Shown here: positions 46,229 to 53,589 of the stretch, piece by piece
Layout of the letters: every line of letters starts with the position of its first letter
Position numbering within the stretch: the stretch's first letter is position 1
Assembly (NCBI RefSeq): GCF_900105075.1
Contig: NZ_FNSK01000001.1
Span: forward strand, 1,067,001-1,131,000
Origin: Rhodobacter sp. 24-YEA-8
Lineage (GTDB): Bacteria; Pseudomonadota; Alphaproteobacteria; Rhodobacterales; Rhodobacteraceae
Length of the DNA stretch: 64,000 nucleotides
Direction: 5' to 3'
Position numbers and translations under genes: made by a program
Notes under the pieces: generated by a model
The model's database searches: none
Told to the model about the DNA's origin: nothing
What the model saw: only the letters and a program-made list of their open reading frames with translations

Positions 46229-47650
46229 CTATCCCTTGCGTCCCGGGCCGCCGCGACCGGAAGGTGTGCCGGGCCGGGTGGGGCCGCCGGGTTTGGCGGG
46301 GCTGCGCGAGGGGCGCGCGCCGGTGGTCGCCGGCGCATTGCGGGTGCTGACAAGCTTCGGGGCGCGTGGTTTGCGCGGCGCGGACCGGTCAGAGACCGGG
46401 TCGGCCCCGGCTGATGCCGGGCGGCGATTTGTCATGCCAGGAGCCCGGACGGGACGCGCAGCGTCGCCCGTGCTGCGTGCGGGAGGTTTTGGCTGATAGG
46501 AACTGCCGCCAGAGCCCTCGCTGTCTTTGCGCCCGGCAGCTTCCGCCCGGTGGGTAAAATATTCGCGTGCGGTAAGGCCGGACTTCTTTTTGGCGGTGGC
46601 CGGTTTTCCGGCCGCGTCGGTGGATGCGGCGCCCGTTGTTGCACGCGAGGCCGTGCGCGCGCCCCTCTCCGTGGCCGGGAAGGCCGATCTGGTCGCATTG
46701 GCCGGTCTGTCAGCGCTGGCGGTCCTGACCGCACTGGCGGATCTGACGGGACGGGCCGCGGGGGAGGCGCGTTCGGCCCCGGCGCGCTCAGGCTTGCCTG
46801 CTGCTGGTCTTGCCGGTGCAGGCTTTCCGGCCCGCACCCGTGTCAGGGCAGGGCGCTTGCGGATGGCCTCTGCTGCCGCCTCGTCAGCCGCGATCTCGCC
46901 CAGCTGGTCGCGCAGCACGCGGGCCTTGACCTCTTCGACCTGGCCCGGTTCCAGGCTTCCCAGCCGGAAGGGGCCATAAGAGACCCGGATCAGCCGGTTC
47001 ACATAAAGGTCGATGGCATTCATCGCGCGACGGATCTCGCGGTTTTTACCCTCGCGCAGGCCCACGGTCAGCCAGGCATTGGCGCCCTGCTGCCGGTCGA
47101 TGGTGACCTGCATCGGTTTGAACCGCTCGCCCTCGATGGTGATTCCATCGCGCAGGATCTGCAATTTCAGGTCATCGGCCTGACCATTGACGCGAACCCG
47201 GTATTTCCGCAGCCAGCCGGTCGACGGCAGTTCCAGCCGCCGTTTCAGCCCGCCATCATTCGTGAGCAGCAAAAGCCCCTCGGAATTAAGATCGAGCCGC
47301 CCGACCGACATCACCCGCGGCATATCCTCGGGGAGGTGGTCGAAAACGGTGTCGCGGCCCTTTTCATCCGACGCGCTCGTCACAAGACCCTCGGGTTTGT
47401 AATAAAGCCAGAGCCGCGCTTCTTCCTCTTCGGGCAGAAGCCTGCCGGAAATGGTGATACGCTCGGTTCCGGTTACATTCAGCGCCGGGCTGGTGATGAC
47501 CTTGCCATTGACGGTGACTTCGCCCGCCTCGATCAGCCGCTCGGCCTCACGCCGCGAGGCGACGCCCCGGCGCGACAGCAGCTTGGCAATGCGTTCGCCA
47601 TCGGGCGTGCCATTCGGGTCCCGGGCGGGAGGACTTGTGTTTTCCGGCAT
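46229..47650 (-). CDS. rluB: 23S rRNA pseudouridine synthase (RluB/RsuA family) with long basic tail
   Basis: 473 residues. S4 RNA-binding domain (RIAKLLSRRGVASRREAERL, residues 20-70), then the RsuA catalytic domain with Asp in SVGRLDLNSEGLLLLTNDG and LREGKNREIRRAM. After about residue 250 comes an unusually long Ala/Arg/Pro/Ser-rich disordered tail of about 220 residues ending GRGGPGRKG. RluB modifies U2605 of 23S rRNA in E. coli. Basic tails are common in alphaproteobacterial RluB, but this one nearly doubles the protein. Confidence 0.93.
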   Translation of the reverse strand: MPENTSPPARDPNGTPDGERIAKLLSRRGVASRREAERLIEAGEVTVNGKVITSPALNVTGTERITISGRLLPEEEEARLWLYYKPEGLVTSASDEKGRDTVFDHLPEDMPRVMSVGRLDLNSEGLLLLTNDGGLKRRLELPSTGWLRKYRVRVNGQADDLKLQILRDGITIEGERFKPMQVTIDRQQGANAWLTVGLREGKNREIRRAMNAIDLYVNRLIRVSYGPFRLGSLEPGQVEEVKARVLRDQLGEIAADEAAAEAIRKRPALTRVRAGKPAPARPAAGKPERAGAERASPAARPVRSASAVRTASADRPANATRSAFPATERGARTASRATTGAASTDAAGKPATAKKKSGLTAREYFTHRAEAAGRKDSEGSGGSSYQPKPPARSTGDAARPVRAPGMTNRRPASAGADPVSDRSAPRKPRAPKLVSTRNAPATTGARPSRSPAKPGGPTRPGTPSGRGGPGRKG

Positions 47651-47723
47651 GGGAGGCGACCTTTTGAGGAAGAGCAGAAGCCAGGGGAAGTCTGCGCCCC
47701 GGATTTTTTGACTCGTTGCCCCA

Positions 47724-47750
47724 AGGATATTTCAGGACAGATGAAAGGAC
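47724..47750 (+). repeat. Copy of the dispersed intergenic motif, upstream of tadA
   Basis: AGGATATTTCAGGACAGATG (47724-47743) followed by AAAGGAC. It matches the 13890 copy at GATATTT and GACAGATGA, and its end AAAGGA also serves as the tadA ribosome site. Confidence 0.55.
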
Positions 47751-47758
47751 AATGCGGC

Positions 47759-48220
47759 GTGGTCTTTCGATCCCATATGGACCTTGCGCTGGAAGAGGCG
47801 CGGGCTGCGGCTTTGCGCGGCGAGGTGCCGGTGGGGGCGGTACTGGTCTCGGGCGCGGGCGAGATTCTGGCCCGGGCCGGGAACCGGACGCGCGAGCTGA
47901 AAGACCCGACCGCACATGCCGAGATGCTGGTGATCCGCGAGGCGTGCCGGCGCCTCGGGCAGGAGCGGCTGCAGGACTGTCTTCTCTATGTGACGCTGGA
48001 GCCCTGTCCGATGTGTGCGGCTGCGATTTCGGCGGCCCGGATCGCGCGGCTGGTTTATGGCGCGGCGGATCCCAAATCCGGGGGCGTGACCGTGGGCGCG
48101 CGGGTCTTCAGCCATCCGCAATGCCATCACGTGCCCGAAGTGCTGGATGGAATCGGCGAGGTCGAGGCCGGACGGCTGCTGCGCGATTTCTTTGCCGCCC
48201 GACGCGAAAGCCAGGGCTGA
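47759..48220 (+). CDS. tadA: tRNA-specific adenosine deaminase
   Basis: 153 residues; deaminates A34 to inosine in tRNA-Arg. HAEMLVI (His and Glu) and TLEPCPMCAAAI (two zinc Cys) are the deaminase core, with GEVPVGAVLV at the start. The GTG at 47759 gives MVFRSHMDLALEEAR and has AAAGGA upstream; ATGs at 47741 and 47777 are in frame. The frame stays open for a kilobase upstream across the opposite strand of rluB, which is a high-GC artefact. Confidence 0.93.
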   Translation: MVFRSHMDLALEEARAAALRGEVPVGAVLVSGAGEILARAGNRTRELKDPTAHAEMLVIREACRRLGQERLQDCLLYVTLEPCPMCAAAISAARIARLVYGAADPKSGGVTVGARVFSHPQCHHVPEVLDGIGEVEAGRLLRDFFAARRESQG

Positions 48221-48487
48221 CGTCAGGACAGAGTAAGGGCCGGAACCCGTGCGTGAGCGGGGGGGGCATGGCACTGGCAGCCATGATGGTTACCGTCGCA
48301 ACTGCCAAGCCTGGGACTTTAAGCAAGACGTCCCGCACGGACAGTGGCCCGGGCCGCGGCCTTCCACGATCCCAATCACCGCGCCGGTCTCATAACGCCC
48401 GGGAAAGATGCGGCCACCCCGATGAAGGTGGCCGCAGGGCTGGTTTTGGGCAAATCGCGACCCTTGATGGCGTCTCCGCAGGTCGGG
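48221..48487. other. Gap between convergent tadA and UPF0173 genes
   Basis: 267 bases without a gene. A ten-base perfect stem TGCGGCCACC / GGTGGCCGCA with loop CCGATGAA (48409-48436) lies 52 bases past the UPF0173 stop and is followed on the minus strand by TCTTTCCC, a plausible terminator. Confidence 0.5.
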
Positions 48488-49183
48488 TCAGAACGAAATC
48501 GGCTCCAGCACGACGGGTTCGATCACTTCGACGCCGGGCGGCAGGCCGGCGCGCAGGGGATCGGCATTCTGCGCCAGCAGCGGGAAGGTCTTGTAATGGC
48601 AGGGAATCACGAAGCGGAAGTTGAAATATTTCCGCGCAGCCCAGGCGGCACGCTCCATATCCATCGTGTAATGCCCGCCGCAGGCGAGAATGCCGATCTC
48701 CGGCTGATGCAGCTCTCCCATCCAGGCCATATCGGCCATGATATCGGTATCGCCCGAAACATAGATGGTGCGGCCTTCGCCCCTGATCATGAAACCGGCG
48801 GCGGATCCGGCGGGCAATAGCGCGCCGCCGCCGAAATCGACCGAGGCCGAATGGGTGGCGTTCACCATCGTCACTTTGGCGCCGCCGCAATCGATAGTGC
48901 CGCCCTTGCCAAAGCCGATTGTCGAGGCACCCCGGCCCTTCAGCCAGACCGAAACTTCATGAATACAGGCGACCGGGATCTGCAGTTCCTGAGACAGGCC
49001 GGCAGCATCGGCGGCATGATCGCCATGGGCATGGGTCAGCAGGATATGTGTGGCACCCGCCACGGCCTCGGCGCGCGAGTCGGCGGGGAAAAGCGGATTG
49101 CCGGTCAGCCAGGGATCCACCAGAAGAACCGCCTGTTCGATTTCGATGCGGAAACCGGAATGTCCGAGCCATGTGATTTTCAC
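48488..49183 (-). CDS. UPF0173 metal-dependent hydrolase (metallo-beta-lactamase fold)
   Basis: 231 residues. MKITWLGHSGFRIE start, LLTHAHGDHAADA zinc motif, IYVSGDTDIMADM and IPCHYKTFP complete the metal ligands. The family substrate is unknown. It is divergent from gatC with a perfect 20-bp palindrome in the shared 229-base gap. Confidence 0.92.
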   Translation of the reverse strand: MKITWLGHSGFRIEIEQAVLLVDPWLTGNPLFPADSRAEAVAGATHILLTHAHGDHAADAAGLSQELQIPVACIHEVSVWLKGRGASTIGFGKGGTIDCGGAKVTMVNATHSASVDFGGGALLPAGSAAGFMIRGEGRTIYVSGDTDIMADMAWMGELHQPEIGILACGGHYTMDMERAAWAARKYFNFRFVIPCHYKTFPLLAQNADPLRAGLPPGVEVIEPVVLEPISF

Positions 49184-49250
49184 GGCAGTTTCTCCTGTTC
49201 TGTTTTGCAGGCGGTAACTTACCCGCCCATTATGACAGGTTTCCAGTGTT

Positions 49251-49270
49251 TTCGAACCGCTCGGTTCGAA
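49251..49270. promoter_or_regulatory. Perfect palindrome between the UPF0173 gene and gatC
   Basis: TTCGAACCG-CT-CGGTTCGAA: nine-base arms, two-base spacer, symmetric to the last base. It is 68 bases upstream of the UPF0173 start and 143 upstream of gatC, suited to a dimeric repressor. No regulator gene is adjacent. Confidence 0.7.
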
Positions 49271-49412
49271 TTCTCTTTCCGGCCGCCTATCATCCCGACC
49301 AGAATTTGCCCGCCGCAGCCTGAGGCCGGACAGAGGCAGACTGTCCAGCCTTTGCCTTGCACAGCCGCAAAGCGCTCGCTAAACGGGGCCGGAGCTTAAA
49401 AGGGTCTGATCC

Positions 49413-49700
49413 ATGTCCATCGACATTGATACCGCGCGGAAAGTGGCGAAGCTTGCCCGCATCCGGGTCGAGGAAGCAGCGCTTCCCGATCTTGCACGCG
49501 ATCTCTCCGGCATTCTCACTTTCATGGAACAGCTGAACGAGGTCGATGTGACCGGCATCGAACCGATGGTTTCGGTCACGCCGATGCGGCTGCGCCGGCG
49601 CGAGGATGTCGTCACCGATGGCAATATCCAGGCCCAGGTTCTGAAAAATGCCCCCGAAGCCCGTGAAGGCTTCTTTGCCGTGCCGAAGGTGGTGGAATGA
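49413..49700 (+). CDS. gatC: Asp-tRNA(Asn)/Glu-tRNA(Gln) amidotransferase subunit C
   Basis: 95 residues: [20 protein letters not shown], then [16 protein letters not shown] and [11 protein letters not shown], the GatC pattern. Stabilises GatA-GatB in the transamidosome. Overlaps gatA by four bases. gatB is not in the window. Confidence 0.96.
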   Translation: MSIDIDTARKVAKLARIRVEEAALPDLARDLSGILTFMEQLNEVDVTGIEPMVSVTPMRLRRREDVVTDGNIQAQVLKNAPEAREGFFAVPKVVE

Positions 49701-51187
49701 GCGTGACCTCCGAGTCGAACAGCTGGACGATCGAAAAGGCGCGTGATGCGCTCAGGAAAGGCGAGATTTCCGCCGTCGATCTGACCATGTCCTGCCTGAC
49801 CGCGATCGACGCGGGCGATGCGCTTGGCGCCTTCGTGCATAAAACCCCCGAGATCGCGCTGGAACAGGCGCGGGCGGCGGATGCGCGGCTCAAAGCCGGG
49901 GACGCGCCGTCTTTGTGCGGCATCCCGCTGGGGATCAAGGATCTTTTCTGCACCAAAGGCGTGAATTCCCAGGCTGCATCTGGCATCCTCGAAGGGTTTA
50001 AGCCGGAATATGAGTCGACCGTCACCACGAAGCTGTTCGCGGATGGCGCGGTGATGCTCGGCAAACTGAACATGGACGAATTCGCCATGGGGTCGTCGAA
50101 TGAGACCTCGGTTTACGGCCCCGCCGTGAACCCGTGGAAGATCGATGACCGCAAACTGACGCCGGGCGGCTCTTCGGGCGGTTCGGCCTCGGCAGTGGCG
50201 GCGGATCTCTGTCTGGCGGCGACCGGCACCGATACCGGCGGCTCGATCCGTCAGCCGGCGGCTTTCACCGGCATTGTGGGTATCAAACCGACCTATGGCC
50301 GTGTCTCCCGCTGGGGGGTGATCGCCTTTGCTTCTTCGCTGGACCAGGCCGGTCCGATGACCAAATCGGTCCGTGATGCGGCGATCTTCCTGCAATCCAT
50401 GTCGGGCTATGACCCGAAAGATTCGACGAGCTCCGAGCAGGCCGTCCCCGATTTCGAGGCGGCCCTGACCGGCGATATTCGCGGCAAAGTCATCGGTATC
50501 CCGAAGGAATACCGTCTCGACGGCATCCCGGCCGAGATTGATGCGCTCTGGGAGCAGGGCATTGCCATGCTCAAAGACGCGGGCGCCGAAGTGCGCGGGA
50601 TCAGCCTGCCGCATTCGAAATATGCACTGCCGGCCTATTACGTGATCGCGCCCGCCGAGGCCTCGTCGAACCTCGCCCGCTATGACGGGGTGCGCTACGG
50701 GCATCGCGCCAAGCTTGGCCCTGGCGATGGCATCACCGAGATGTATGAAAAGACCCGCGCCGAGGGCTTCGGGTCTGAGGTGCAGCGCCGGATCATGATC
50801 GGCACCTATGTGCTGTCTGCGGGCTTTTATGACGCCTATTACAACCGCGCCCGCCGCGTCCGCGCCCTGATCAAACAGGATTTCGAGAAGGTCTTCGAGG
50901 CCGGGGTCGATGCGATCCTGACACCCGCGACGCCCTCTTCGGCCTTCGGGCTGGGCGAGATGGCCTCGGCCGATCCGGTCGAGATGTATCTCAACGATGT
51001 CTTCACCGTGACGGTGAACCTTGCCGGCCTGCCGGGGATCTCGGTTCCGGTCGGGCTGGATGCCAAAGGTCTGCCGCTCGGGCTGCAACTGATCGGCCGT
51101 CCCTGGGATGAGGCCGGGCTTCTCAATCACGCCTATGTGCTGGAACGCGCAGCAGGATTTGTAGCCAAGCCGCAAAAATGGTGGTAA
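49697..51187 (+). CDS. gatA: Asp-tRNA(Asn)/Glu-tRNA(Gln) amidotransferase subunit A
   Basis: 496 residues; amidase-signature enzyme releasing ammonia from glutamine for GatB. The Ser-cisSer-Lys triad is present: Lys81 in [10 protein letters not shown], Ser about 159 in [12 protein letters not shown] and Ser about 183 in [12 protein letters not shown]-terminal [16 protein letters not shown] is conserved. Coupled to gatC by overlap. Confidence 0.97.
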   Translation: MSVTSESNSWTIEKARDALRKGEISAVDLTMSCLTAIDAGDALGAFVHKTPEIALEQARAADARLKAGDAPSLCGIPLGIKDLFCTKGVNSQAASGILEGFKPEYESTVTTKLFADGAVMLGKLNMDEFAMGSSNETSVYGPAVNPWKIDDRKLTPGGSSGGSASAVAADLCLAATGTDTGGSIRQPAAFTGIVGIKPTYGRVSRWGVIAFASSLDQAGPMTKSVRDAAIFLQSMSGYDPKDSTSSEQAVPDFEAALTGDIRGKVIGIPKEYRLDGIPAEIDALWEQGIAMLKDAGAEVRGISLPHSKYALPAYYVIAPAEASSNLARYDGVRYGHRAKLGPGDGITEMYEKTRAEGFGSEVQRRIMIGTYVLSAGFYDAYYNRARRVRALIKQDFEKVFEAGVDAILTPATPSSAFGLGEMASADPVEMYLNDVFTVTVNLAGLPGISVPVGLDAKGLPLGLQLIGRPWDEAGLLNHAYVLERAAGFVAKPQKWW

Positions 51188-51277
51188 TTGCCGCCGGATA
51201 TGCACCCGCGCCGCCCGGTTTTCCGGTCGGATAACACGTCTGTGGTGCGCTGCTTTGCCGTTTTACATGAGGACGCG

Positions 51278-52051
51278 ATGACCACCCGCCGGCAGATCAT
51301 TTCGGGTTTTTCACGTAAAGGCGCTGCCGTTCTGGGCGTTCTGGGGCTTGCGGCCTGCACGCCTTCGGTCCCCGATTCCGGCAGCGGCGTCGGCTTTCAG
51401 GATTACAACTCTTATATCCGCAACTCCAACAGCGGCACGGGTCAGGCTGCGGCGCCTGCGGCGGCGACTCCGGCCAGAACCGGTTTTGATCCGACCGCGG
51501 CGGCAGCGGCGATTGACCGTGCCGATGGCAGCACCCCGACCGCCCCGATCAGTGCAATCACGCCGAATACGAATTATGTGCCTCCCGCCAGCACCGGTGG
51601 CGCGCGCCCGCGGGGCAATGCGCCGGCCGGGATCAAAGAGGAATCGGGGGAGCTGGTCCATTCCAATCCGACCATCTCGGATGAGAATGATTTCACCGCC
51701 GTGGCCGCCCGCGAATCCATCGCGTCGGATGCCGAGCGGATCGCCCGGAACCGCGCTGAATATGTCGTGGTCCAGCCCGGCGCGCTGCCGGTGCGCCCTG
51801 GCGAGAGCGGGCCGAATATCGTCGAATTCGCGCTTGCGACCACCCATGCGCCGGGTGTGCAGATGTATAGTCGCGGTCGCAGCTCGAAAGATCCGATGAT
51901 TGCCTGTGCGAAATATCCGTCTCCGGATCTGGCGCAGCAGGATTTCCTGGCGCGCGGCGGCCCGGACAAGGATCGCTTGGGCCTTGATCCCGATGGCGAC
52001 GGTTTCGCCTGTGGCTGGGATCCACGCCCGTTCCGCACCGCATTGCAGTGA
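51278..52051 (+). CDS. Lipoprotein with C-terminal Excalibur-like calcium motif
   Basis: 257 residues. Start at 51278 gives a Tat/Sec-like signal with lipobox (GVLGLAACTPS, Cys about residue 26). The middle is Ala/Pro/Thr-rich and disordered. The C-terminus, AKYPSPDLAQQDFLARGG then DPDGDGFACGWDPRPF, resembles Excalibur (D-x-D-x-D-G-x-A-C) modules that bind calcium. It overlaps the downstream amidase by four bases, so both probably act at the cell wall. Confidence 0.8.
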   Translation: MTTRRQIISGFSRKGAAVLGVLGLAACTPSVPDSGSGVGFQDYNSYIRNSNSGTGQAAAPAAATPARTGFDPTAAAAAIDRADGSTPTAPISAITPNTNYVPPASTGGARPRGNAPAGIKEESGELVHSNPTISDENDFTAVAARESIASDAERIARNRAEYVVVQPGALPVRPGESGPNIVEFALATTHAPGVQMYSRGRSSKDPMIACAKYPSPDLAQQDFLARGGPDKDRLGLDPDGDGFACGWDPRPFRTALQ

Positions 52052-52722
52052 CCGCCTTCCCGTCGCCGAATTTCGGCGCGCGGCGGGGTGGGGTGCGGCC
52101 TTCGCTGATCATCCTGCATTACACCGCGATGGAGAGCGCTCAGGCTGCCCGGGCGCGGCTTTGTGACCCGGATTACGAGGTCTCGGCCCATTGGCTGATT
52201 GCCGAGGATGGCCGGAGCGAGGCTTTGGTCTCCGAAGCAGCGCGGGCCTGGCATGCCGGGCGCAGCTACTGGCGTGGCATTGACGATGTGAACAGTCATT
52301 CCATCGGTATCGAGCTCGCCAATCGCGGCACACATCCTTTTCCCGAGCCGCAGATGTCGGCGCTGGAGGATCTCCTCAGCGGGATCATGGCGCGCTGGAA
52401 CATCTCCCCGGCGGGTGTTCTGGCCCATTCCGACATCGCGCCGGATCGCAAAATCGACCCCGGCCCCCATTTTGACTGGCTGCGTCTTGCGCGCCAGGGC
52501 CTTGCGCTGCGGCCTCAGGTAGGGACAGCGGCAGGGGCAGGGGGCGGCACTGAGTTCAGCAATCTGCTGACTGAAATCGGCTATAATCCGGCACAGGAGC
52601 CGGAGCTGCTTTTGCGCGCCTTCCGTCTGCGGTTCCGCCCCTGGGGCCGCGGGCCGGTCGGGACGCAGGATATCCGCCTTGCCCAAGGGGTTCTGGCCGC
52701 GATTTCCGCCGATGGCGCTTGA
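52048..52722 (+). CDS. AmpD/AmiD-type N-acetylmuramoyl-L-alanine amidase
   Basis: 224 residues, amidase_2 fold. Zinc His in LIILHYTAM and in VLAHSDIAPDRKIDPGPHFD, with WHAGRSYWRG and SIGIELANRG between. The GTG start overlaps the lipoprotein stop (GTGA). There is no signal peptide, so it may act on cytoplasmic anhydro-muropeptides in wall recycling. A C-terminal helical segment (NLLTEIGYNPAQEPELLLRA) looks like a degenerate peptidoglycan-binding domain. Confidence 0.92.
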   Translation: MTAFPSPNFGARRGGVRPSLIILHYTAMESAQAARARLCDPDYEVSAHWLIAEDGRSEALVSEAARAWHAGRSYWRGIDDVNSHSIGIELANRGTHPFPEPQMSALEDLLSGIMARWNISPAGVLAHSDIAPDRKIDPGPHFDWLRLARQGLALRPQVGTAAGAGGGTEFSNLLTEIGYNPAQEPELLLRAFRLRFRPWGRGPVGTQDIRLAQGVLAAISADGA

Positions 52723-52754
52723 CGACAGCCGGGCAGGGGCCTAAGCCCCGCCTC

Positions 52755-53175
52755 GCACGGATGGCCGGATGACCGCGGGGGGCGCGCAAGCGTCGTGCCG
52801 AGGAAAGTCCGGACTCCATGAAGCAAGGGCGCCGGGTAACTCCCGGCCGGGGTAACCCGAGGGAAAGCGCAACAGAGAAGAGACAGCCGCGCCGCCGGCC
52901 TCGGTCGGAGACCGGTGCGGTGATGGTGAAACGGTGGGGTAAGAGCCCACCGCGGTCCTGGCAACAGGAATGGCATGGCAAGCCCCGCCCGGAGCAATGC
53001 CGAATAGGGGCCTCGCGCGGGGCAGGTCGGGTCCGCCCGATACCGCCGCAGGGATGCTTCAGCCCGAGAGGCCCGGGTTGGCAGCTGGATCCCGTCCGTA
53101 AGGGCGGGGGCAGAGGAATGGTCATCCAGGGCAGGCAACTGCCTGGACAGAATCCGGCTTACAGGCCATCCGTGC
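52755..53175 (+). ncRNA. rnpB: RNase P RNA (class A)
   Basis: GAGGAAAGTCCGGACTCCAT (52799-52818) and ACAGAATCCGGCTTA near the 3' end are the universal core of bacterial RNase P RNA. The 5' and 3' ends pair perfectly over 12 bases (GCACGGATGGCC with GGCCATCCGTGC), defining helix P1 and thus both ends. The ACAGGAATGG-type and GGTAAGAGCCCACCG segments lie between. About 421 nt, complete. It starts 32 bases after the amidase stop. Foreign-looking DNA begins right at its 3' end. Confidence 0.96.
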
Positions 53176-53212
53176 AAACTAACCTCTTTAGACCCTATGA
53201 TCGCGGGATGAG

Positions 53213-53589
53213 TTGTCTCGTTGTGTGATCCTACGGTTTGATGGTGTGACGCTTTCTTTGGAATGGAAGGATCTGCACGACCCGGAAGACATGCGTGTCT
53301 CGGATAGGGCTCTTTTCGAAATGAAAGTCGGGCCCGGCAGTTCCGAGGACGGCGGCCATGGGGGCGATGTATAGGCGACCCGCTATTCGAGGATTCAATA
53401 AGGTGGTTCGATCCCGAACGACGAGCGCCTCCTTCTTACCCCTCGTTCAGCCGGGGGCAAACCTTCGGCCTGACGGAGGCCACCCGGCCTCTGCTCGAAC
53501 CGCTCAGCGCAAAACTCTGGAGTTGCCCCTATTATCATGTGGAGTTCGACATGAGCTGGATCGGCTGGATCTCGGCCTCCGCGCTCTGA
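53213..53589 (+). pseudogene. Frameshifted small gene just upstream of the helicase
   Basis: From TTG 53213 (or GTG 53225) one frame reads VILRFDGVTLSLEWKDLHD and EMKVGPGSSEDGGHG up to TAG at 53372. One base off, the next frame continues GDPLFEDSIRWFDPERRAPP, GQTFGLTEATRPLLEPLSAK and WSCPYYHVEFDMSWIGWI to TGA at 53587. Both halves look coding and join at a run of five G (53360-53364), so one G appears lost. The rebuilt protein would be about 125 residues and overlaps the likely start of the helicase. No family is recognised. Confidence 0.55.

Noticed and set aside
46550..47758. Long N-terminal extension of tadA
   Set aside because: The frame crosses the antisense of rluB; TadA similarity begins only near 47770 and a ribosome site lies at 47744-47749.
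49379..51205. Minus-strand open frame of 608 codons
   Set aside because: Antisense to gatA, whose catalytic residues are intact.
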